Origin: Reutealis trisperma
Lineage: Eukaryota; Streptophyta; Magnoliopsida; Malpighiales; Euphorbiaceae
Length of the DNA stretch: 64,000 bases
NCBI GenBank assembly: GCA_947687605.1
Contig: CANTUT010001283.1
Location: 1 to 64,000, forward strand
Direction: 5' to 3'
Shown here in pieces: positions 55,735 to 64,000 of the stretch (position 1 is its first letter; every line of letters starts with the position of its first letter). The position numbers and the translations under genes are program-made. The notes under the pieces are model-generated. The model did not search any database and was not told where the DNA came from. It worked only from the letters and a program-made list of their open reading frames with translations.

Positions 55735-58341
55735 AAATCCTTTTTCAACCATATCTTTCATCCAAACATGTCCAAATACCGACCTAGACTTCACTTTGTT
55801 TCTTTATACCATCCCAACTCTTGGGTTTATTATTAGCAGAATTGCCTGATAGACAAGACAATTTTGATAAGGAGGAAACTATGAACCTTTAATTTTATAC
55901 CTCATCATCTGGCCACAGTTTGACACCTGCATAGATTAATCCGATATGCAGAGTCAATACGGCGGTCCCGCTAGCCAGTTAGCATATAGGATTAAGGAGG
56001 CAGCGCCCCCAGAGCAAAAAATGGACTTTTAGTCACATTAGTATGAGGATACTAAATTTTTTAGACTCTGACACTTTTTTTAACCAAGACCGAACCTTCT
56101 ATACTAGATAGTATTTTTCTAAAACTGACCAGATTTTCTCTTAAACTGATTGTCTAGCTGTTCTAAAATTAATTTCGAGCCTATTAACACTGATTGACAA
56201 GATTTATGAACTTTATAACTCCTAAAAACTAACCTGGAAGTCTCAAAAATTGACTCGAAACACCCAAAAATTTACCAAAAAAATGCCTAAAAAATCAAGC
56301 CAAGCTGCGTTAGACCTAACGCAGCTTCGCTTTAGGGGTTGTGTGGATTTATGTCTGTGGCAGTGCAGATCCGTGCTAGCGAAGCATGGCAGCCATGTAT
56401 CTCTGACGTGGATCTGCACAGAGCTGACAAGGAGCCACGCCAACCTGTACGGAGCCGTGTCAAATCTATCCAACTTGCCCATGTCAAAATGACCAAAATG
56501 CCCTTATTCTGATTTTTTTTAGTATTTTTAGCTCTATCCTTTACGTCTTTTCATATTTTCACTTCCTAAATCATCCTCACCTCATTTTCCTATAAATAGC
56601 TATTCTATTTCCTCATTTCAAATACACGTCTAATTCATCTTTTCTTCTACCTCCAACTATGCTCTAATTAATTAATTAATTGTCTCACCGTAACCAAGTT
56701 AATTATTCTTTTTAATTAACTAAAACTCTTTTTTTAATTAATCACTCAATTAATTAATTAATTAATTTTTTTAATTAATTAATTAATCACTTTTCAAAAT
56801 CAAATCAATTATTCTCTTAGATTGACTATCTAACTGTTTTAAAATTAATTTCGAGCCTATTGACACTGATTGATAAGATTTATGAACTCTATAACACCCA
56901 AAAACTGACTTGGAAGTCTCAAAAACTAACTCAAAACACCTAAAAATTTACCAAAAAATGCCTGAAAAATCGAGCCTAGCTGCATTAGACCTGATGCAGC
57001 TTTGCTTCAGGGGTTGCGCGGATTTGCGTATGTGGCGGTGCAGATACGCGCTAGTGAAGCATGGCAGCCATGTATCTCTAACGTGGATCCGCATAGAGTC
57101 GATAGGGAGCCGCACCAACTTGTGCGAAGCCATGTCAGATCTATCCACCTTGCCCATGTCAAAATGACCAAAATGCCCTTATTCTGATTTTTTTTTAAGT
57201 ATTTTTTAGCTCTATCCTTTATGTCTTTTCACATTTTCACTTTCCAAATTATCCTCACCTCATTTTGCTATAAATAGCCATTCCATTTCCTCATTTCAAA
57301 CACACTTTGAGTTAGAGTTGATAACTATTTTCTAATTCATCTCTTCTTCTCCCTTCAACCACTTTCTAATTAATTAATTAATATTTTTAATTAATTAATT
57401 GTCTCACCATAACCAAGTTAATTATTCTTTTTAATTAACTAAAACTCTTTTTTTAATTAATCACTCAATTAATTAATTAATTAGTATTTTTAATTAATTA
57501 ATTAATCACTTTTTAAAATCAAATTAATCATTTTCCTTAATTCACCCTTCCTCCAAATTAATTAATTAATCTTTTTAATTAATTATTTCATCCATCCTTT
57601 TCATCATATTAATTAGTTAATTAATCATTTTAATTAATTAATTAATCTCCTAATCAATTCAATTACCTGGTTTCGATAAAATGAAATTTCGGTCTAGTAA
57701 AACCCTCTGCCCGCTAAAAGTAAAGGCATCAGCTTTTTTTCTCATTCTCAACACTCTCAAACTAAAATCAATCTGATTAACTCCTAAACCTCTCCATTTA
57801 ATCATGGAACAAACTACATGGGTTTTGATTCCCATTTAATGGGGTACGTAGGCACATTTGGAATCTAAATACAAACCTCAAATCCAAATCCAAATCCCAA
57901 TCAATCTCCTTTTCTCTCTTTAGTTAAATTTGTGGATGTTTCATGTTAATTTTCTCATTGCACTCATACCATGTTCATGCATTAATCATGATTTTATAAT
58001 TGTCATATAATATTTGTCATCCATGAAATTAATTTTTGAGTCAAATTAAACTTAAGAACCAAATTTAGATTATTTAAAACTAAAAATCTAGTCCCCAAAC
58101 TCAACCTAGTTTGAGGCTAGTGGTTTTATCATTGGGTAAATTAATTGAAAATTAATGAATTAGAGTCAATTGAGTTTTTCCTTAATTTTTCCATTTAAAA
58201 ATAAATTAAGGCAGAGACTCCCAAAAATCATTTTCAAAATCAACCAAATCCAAACTCCAGAGTTCCATTGTGAGTCTAAACCCAAATGAGCAATCTGGTT
58301 CCCTCTAGCCGATCGGGCCGGTGCTCAAACAAGACCTCACA
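55735..58341 (+). mobile_element. Fragment C of the A/B family: end of 3' array plus LTR
   Basis: 55735-55879 matches the last 140 bases of the 80-bp array before the 3' LTR of element B (50935-51071). 55880-58341 is a family LTR starting TATGAACC (expected TGTGAAC) and ending AGACCTCACA. Everything upstream is missing, so this is a truncated 3' end. Confidence 0.8.
55880..58341 (+). repeat. LTR of fragment C, internally duplicated
   Basis: About 2.46 kb, against 1.55 to 1.64 kb in the other full copies. The excess is due to a tandem duplication, 56136-56811 and 56812-57530 (landmarks 675-676 bases apart, for example AATTTCGAGCC at 56171 and 56847). Each copy carries a TATA box (56591-56598 and 57269-57276), so the LTR has two promoter-like cores. 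TTAATTAA-rich tracts occur at 56660-56810 and 57360-57660. Confidence 0.85.
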
Positions 58342-59919
58342 CCCATTGATTGTTGAGCCTATGATAATTCATATCTTTCTTATCTAATATTTGACCATAA
58401 TGAGCCTCCTACATTGGTTCTATGTTGTGCTTAATGATGAGAATGATTGATATGCCAAACCATTTTTCATTGAATTCCTAATTTAAACCTTGTATGTGTC
58501 TTTCGTTGATACCTATGATTAAGCAAAAATCCTCTCTGGTATGAGGAAATATATCAAATTTTGTACTCTTGGTATAAACTCGTGGTCAGGGCAAGAGTAC
58601 CAAACCTCTGTCCGAAAGGAATGCCTAACTGTAAGGATCGATCAGTCTTGCATAGTGTGATGTATGTGAGTGTGCTTTTAGCAAATAATTAGTTTTTAAT
58701 ATTATTTGACATTTAAATTTATTTTTAAAGAAAATTGAAAAAATTGAGAATATAAATATTAAAAATATAAAAATTAGACATATGACGTAAATTCCTCTAA
58801 AATTTAGAATTCTTTACAAAAATACTTAAATAAGATAAAATATTTTCATATATGCTTTTCTTTCTTTTTATTTTTAAAAATACACTTTATTAAATTTTCT
58901 ATTTTAAAAAGCTCAACTTTTAAAAGTATATCACACTTGTATCAAAAATATATTATAAATATATTATAAATATAAAATAATAAATATTTTTTAAAATCTA
59001 AAAAGACAAAAGAGTATTTTTTGAGAAAATTACACATTATACTTTTTTTATTTATTTTTAATTACATTTTTATTCCCGTTTTTCTTTTCTTAATTTTATT
59101 CTTCTACTTTTATTTTTATGTACATCTTTATTTTATATTTTATAAAAATAACGCCTCGTTGTTTTCAAGCCAGATTTATTTGCATATGAGTCATCCTTTT
59201 TTGCTTTTAGCAGCTCAGTGAAAGGATGGGATTATAGGCCATATATAAAGATACAGAGAGAGAAAGTAAACAGTGACAGAAGGGTATAGCATGACTTATG
59301 TCAGCCCTCTGTTGCCTCAAATCCTGATATATTCATATGTACCTTCTACCAGGAAAAGCTTGACTCTAGTTGACCTTTTTTTTTTTTATTATTTTTTTTA
59401 TTTTTTTTATAATTATTATTATTATTATTATGGTTACATTTTTTAATCTTTAAGAATTATTAATTTTTTGTTTTACATGTAGGTATTTGGCAACTCACGT
59501 GCTTGGATTTGTCTTGGCCTTTGTTGGCTTGTGGCTTCAAATTCATTTGCTAAAACTAATTTTGATAATCACATTCTATTAAAAGTTTCTGCACCTAATG
59601 GCCACCTCGCTAAAATGCAATTCAATTTAATAATAATATAATTCTATTTAAACTATAAAAATATTTTTATTATCATATGGTTCATAATTCCAACCATCAA
59701 CAATGTTATTCTTTTTTTTTTTTTAATTTTTAGTTAACCATGTCTCTTTTTTTAATCTACAAATTATTATTATTATTATTGGTTTAATTACTTTAGTTTT
59801 ATTGTTATTATTGTTATTATTTCTTTTTTATTTGTATTTATTAATTATTGCTTTAAAAAATCAATTACTTATTTTTTACACAGCACATGTAGTTAATTAA
59901 TTAAATTAATTTGTATATA
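58342..59919. other. AT-rich DNA without recognised genes
   Basis: 58345-58680 is of more balanced composition and may be transposon-derived, but no domain or repeat partner was found in the window. 58680-59200 is AT-rich. 59210-59370 has a TATATAAAGATACAGAGAG stretch that looks promoter-like without a gene after it. (TTA)n-type tracts lie near 59410-59430 and 59768-59830. Confidence 0.4.
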
Positions 59920-60450
59920 TTAAAATAGTTACAAATACTAAACATATACTTAAAGTATATCAAATTTTGAAATACATATACCATTTACTGTTGTTTTATC
60001 TTTTTAATTTTTTTGTATTTCCAATATGTACAAATATAAAGTAGTTTGCAGATACTAAATGTATGCTAAATATATATCAATTTATGGTATATATATATGT
60101 ATACCATTTGTTGTTATTTTATCTTTTTAATTTTACATATTTTCAATCTGTATAAATATAAAGTTGTTTCATATATCAAACATATACTAAATATGTACCA
60201 ATTTATGGTATTATATAGGGTTTAGAGTTCTAGAATTTTAAGGTTTAGTGATTAGGTATACCAATGTATATATATACCATTTACTATTTATTTTTTTTCA
60301 TATTTCCAATCTGTATACATATATAAAGCAATTGCATACACCAAACATGATAGTACTTTACCTTTTATTGTTAATTTTATCTTTTTATTGTTTCAAATTT
60401 GCAATTTGGATATATATAAAGTAGTTGCATATACCAAAAAATACTATTTA
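59920..60450. repeat. Tandem array around ATAAAGTAGTTGCATATACCAAAC
   Basis: The phrase ATAAAGTAGTTGCATATACC and variants occur at about 60035, 60155, 60325 and 60416, with a diverged one at 59925. Units of roughly 100 to 165 bases also share ACCATTTACTGTT and TTTTATCTTTTTAATTTT. The same family is at 53041-53290 in inverted form. Confidence 0.7.
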
Positions 60451-62810
60451 AAACAAAAGATACTTTTCCATGGACATATTTGTAACAATTTTCTAATATC
60501 AAAATGAACATAACATAAATAAATGTGGAGAAAATAAGAAAAAACACGAATATTTCATTAAAGAAAGTTAAAAAAACATACCTTAAAGAGATTAATTCAC
60601 TGTGAAATCAGAAGCCACACCATCCACAGTTATAATGTTTTTAAAAAAAGAATTAAAACAAATGTCCAATATACTGTCATTTTTTCATAAAAATATAAAT
60701 ATTTATAAGATATCTTTATAATAATAAAATATGCATAAATTGCATATATAATGTTATATCAGACTGATATCTACAACAAATTACAACAACAAATTATGTG
60801 TGCACAAGCACATATTTATTTTTATTATTTAAAATAAAATAATTAAAAATAAAAAAGAAACATTAATAATATCAATAAACTCAATAATTTTTAATTAAAA
60901 AACAAAAAATATATAATCAATATGATACAGACAATGATACAATTAAGGTACAGTTAGTCATTAAAAAGAAGATGGAGAGGGACGTACATGGACGAGTAGT
61001 TGGAGAAAAAAATAATAAATTATTAAAAATAAAAAGAAAAAAAGTGAAGCTGGGTGGCAGTAATGGATATGATTAGACTTCTTACACAATCAGTGGTCCC
61101 TACACAAAGAAGACAATAGGCCATGAGATATTTTTGTAAGAAAGAAAAAGGCGACGGCATCTTTTTCTAAAAATTTTATTGTGGGCATATTTTTATAATA
61201 TTTTATCTTTTTTTTATATATATATATTTCTCCAAAAATCCCTTTATTTATTACGCAGTTATTCTCATTAATAAACTTTTAGACATGTAATGTTATTTAG
61301 TTGTACTATTATTAATTATTAATACTAGAGAAAAAATAGTAACGAGGAGTTTCCAACTATAACATCATTTATCATAATACGGTAAAAAACTAGAAACACT
61401 AACATTATAATTTTAGACTCCTTAATTTTTAATATTAGAATTATATAATAATGATAACTTTATTTATTCATAATTCTAGCATCAACCGTTCCTGCCTTCT
61501 ACTTCTCAAGTTTCATCTATGAAAATTGACCGAGTTATGGTCTAATTGACACTCTAATTACTCATTTTATTTTTTTTTAAATGAAAATTTTAAAATTTCT
61601 TTTATTTTATTAAATGTTTATTTGAATAGTTAATCACTTCAAGTTATAGTAATTTATCTATAATTTTTTCATTTAAATTTACCATTACTTTAAAAGTATC
61701 CAAATGAACCTAAGATCAACAATAAAAGAAAAAATGCATTTAATATACAACTGCATTCTTTTTTTTATTGCACATATTCTTCATTATTTATTGTATAAAT
61801 TATATAAATGAATGATTCTGAAGTGATAGTTCAATGTGGCTATAATTGAAAATGAAACTTTCAAATTGAAACCATGTGCATTGAAATATATATATATATA
61901 TACATCAAGTAAAATTTACATTCATATCCTTATTTTTTTAGACGAAAATAATTAAATAAATATCCATTAACTGGTAAAATGGGACAATATATAATTATTA
62001 AACCTTACAGTATTATAAGTTCTCAAAAAATAATATCAAAATAAATCAAAATATAAATAATAATATTAACAAATTTCAACTTGAAATGTTGGATTTAGTT
62101 TGGTGGCAAATAATAGCCTTCTTCAATTTTTCTAATCATTTACTTGCGAAAGCAATATGGACACCAATAAATATAGATTGGATAATAAAAATAAGACTTA
62201 TAATTTGTATTGAATTATCAATTAAGTAACAAAAAAATAAAAAAGATAGATCTAAAATATAGGGAATGAAAAAATAAAACTATATAATAAATCCATCAAA
62301 AAAGAGAAGAAATATAAAAGAAAATTAGATATGTTTAAAATAAGAATAAATAAGAATATTATTGAATAATAGAAATTAAATACAATGAGTCATAAAACAA
62401 AGTAGCATATTACATGAGAAAAAACTAAGAAAATGTATATTATGCAGGAAAAAATATTATAGGCTTTTATTAAATTGATCCCACATAAACTTTTAAAATA
62501 TAAAAAATCAGAATCAAAATTTATTTTAATTTGAAGTACATTGATCTTGGAACTTAATTTGTAGTCTTATAACTAAATTATATATTAATTTTTATTTTCC
62601 ATACTTCAAATGTTATGTAATTTTATTATTTCTTAAATTTTAAAAAATTATTGCAAAAAATTTTAATTATTCTTTTATTCGTAGCTCATTAATTTATTCT
62701 AAAATTCAATTGAGATTAAAAAGTTTTAAAAATATCATGGTTGAGTGTATAACTTGTAATGCAAAAATTTATGAAATCAAATTCTAATCGTTCCATATTT
62801 TAGGAATTTT

Positions 62811-62854
<44 letters not shown>

Positions 62855-63170
62855 ATATAAAGTATTATGCTTTTTATACTTTTTAAATTTTAATACTACT
62901 AGTAATTATAAATTAATTCTATTGTAAGTTGATAACTCCACACGAATATCATGTTTAATTGTTTATTTTACATATTGCTCATATATATATATATATATAT
63001 ATATTGACAAAGTTTTCTCATTTATATTTTTGTCAATCAACTTAATTATTTTAGTAACTCATCTGCTATATGTTTTACATCACATATATAAAATAAATAA
63101 ATAAATATGGTATATCTTTGTCTTAATGCAAGATAGCACAATAATTTGCTATCATATGCTAAGCTTGAAA
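60451..63170. other. AT-rich DNA without recognised genes
   Basis: No gene recognised. (AT)n tracts lie at 62813-62852 and 62979-63004, and a shorter one at 61885-61900. 61030-61160 is somewhat less AT-rich but carries no clear frame. Confidence 0.5.
62813..62852. repeat. (AT)n microsatellite
   Basis: About 40 bases of uninterrupted AT dinucleotide; a second tract of about 25 bases is at 62979-63004. Confidence 0.95.
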
Positions 63171-64000
63171 ATGGCGAAGAAAAAGCAGAAGTGAGTCTTG
63201 AAATTGAAAAAGGATCTTCGGATTGATGCTTATTTTAGCTCTACTTCTCATCAATTAGGGGTGGTAGAGGGTTTTGATAGGAGAATTCTTTGGAGAATTG
63301 TGAAGTGTGTACTGTGGATAGTAGTGTTGCACAATTGTACACTGATTTAGGTATGGATTCACTGAACTGCAAAGAGATTATGATGGTGGACGATGAAGTT
63401 AGTATGGATAGGAAGGTATCTGATGAGCATTTGATCTGGAATGACTCGTTTGTTGATCATTTGAAAAAGGGTGTACCTCAGGGTGGGAAATCATGGGTTT
63501 CTTTGTTTAGGAATAATAGGTTAAACAACATTAAAGGGATTTTGCAATTTGTGATACCTACTGTTACAAATGGTGTTAAAATTGCCAAGTTTCATTCTAA
63601 TGATGTTCAGGACGATGAAGCACAATGGAATATTGTATTACTGGGATTTGTTCTTGGTATAATTCCACATTTCTACAAAAAATGGAGCTTTGCAATGAAT
63701 TAATGGAAGCAAAAGGGATTACTAGAGGTTTAAATGGTTGAGGTAAACTAATTTGTCTTTCTTTCACCTCTGTTGATAGTAAGCTTAATGCCTTGTAGGA
63801 GGTGCCTTTTACTTTTAATAACCATCCTTTCATCTTGAGGGAATGGAAAGTAGGTAGTCTTTTGTTGAGCACCAATCATTGGGAGTTCCTATTTGGGTCA
63901 ATTTCCTAAGCTATTGTGGGAATTGTAGAGCCCCAGGATTTTGAGTAGAATGGCTAGCATATATGGTATCCCTCTCTTAACAGATGAGTGCACTTCTAAC
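63171..64000 (+). pseudogene. LINE (L1-type) ORF1 start with DUF4283-like domain, frameshifted
   Basis: ATG at 63171 starts MAKKKQK, then a stop. The main open piece, about 63290-63703, includes SFVDHLKKGVPQGGKSWVSL, NIKGILQFVIPTVTNGVKIA and WNIVLLGFVLGIIPHFYKK. Later pieces in other frames give FNNHPFILREWK, VPIWVNF and SRMASIYGIPLLTDECTSN. This is the order of the DUF4283 region in ORF1 of plant L1-type LINEs (W...L.GYV.G..P.F, then F....FILR.W, then PIWV..P, then S.IAS.IG.P...D), a nucleic-acid-binding protein. At least three frameshifts or stops separate the pieces. The element continues past the window end, where a zinc knuckle and ORF2 would be expected. Confidence 0.75.

Noticed and set aside
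56243..57187. Several 60-85 codon frames on both strands
   Set aside because: They lie in the duplicated GC-rich part of the LTR of fragment C and recur in both copies on both strands, as expected from composition.
59210..59370. Promoter of a host gene
   Set aside because: A TATA-like box is present, but only AT-rich non-coding sequence follows in either direction.

Overview
The window looks like gene-poor, repeat-packed plant nuclear DNA, probably from a eudicot. It is very AT-rich, with (TA)n and (TTA)n tracts, and it holds plant lineages of LTR retrotransposons (Tat-like and Athila-like Ty3/gypsy, Ty1/copia), plant L1-type LINE pieces, Mutator-like elements with 9-bp target duplications, a MITE, and an endogenous caulimovirid-like fragment. 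I found no intact host gene, no tRNA or rRNA gene and no CRISPR array. Almost every recognisable coding stretch is broken by stops and frameshifts. The species cannot be named from the sequence alone.

Layout. 1-950: minus-strand relic with a movement-protein-like domain just downstream of an initiator-Met primer site. 950-6150: AT-rich DNA with simple repeats, a 201-bp direct repeat, a 66-bp minisatellite and a large foldback. 6153-7325: Mutator-like element, copy 1. 7335-11563: relic D of a Ty3/gypsy element (LTR end, primer site, gag-like start, long tandem repeats). 11564-21393: element A, minus strand, Tat-like: gag, integrase tail, an antisense frame, tandem arrays and two LTRs. 21394-21659: a second piece of the D LTR. 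21688-22193: LINE 3' end. 26562-31174: Ty1/copia element, minus strand, with a perfect 5-bp target duplication. 31743-32142: MITE. 33027-34742 and 34778-37381: two further Mutator-like elements almost side by side. 37620-53040: a 251-bp tandem array split by element B (38400-52625, plus strand, same family as A), which is itself split by Athila-like element E (45971-50641, minus strand). 54868-55721: LTR-like repeat. 55735-58341: fragment C of the A/B family with an internally duplicated LTR. 59920-60450: tandem repeats. 63171-64000: start of an L1-type LINE ORF1 that runs off the window.

How the parts relate. A and B are separate insertions of one family. Each keeps gag and the C-terminal tail of integrase but has no protease, reverse transcriptase, RNase H or integrase core. 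Both have an in-frame TAG at the same codon of the integrase tail, and both carry a homologous antisense frame resembling plant mobile-domain proteins between that tail and the 3' tandem arrays. The simplest reading is a non-autonomous family mobilised by a relative. Element E (protease joined in frame to the integrase tail) and the copia element (gag to integrase core missing) lost their cores independently. The order of events is readable: 251-bp array, then B, then E inside B; and D, then A inside D.
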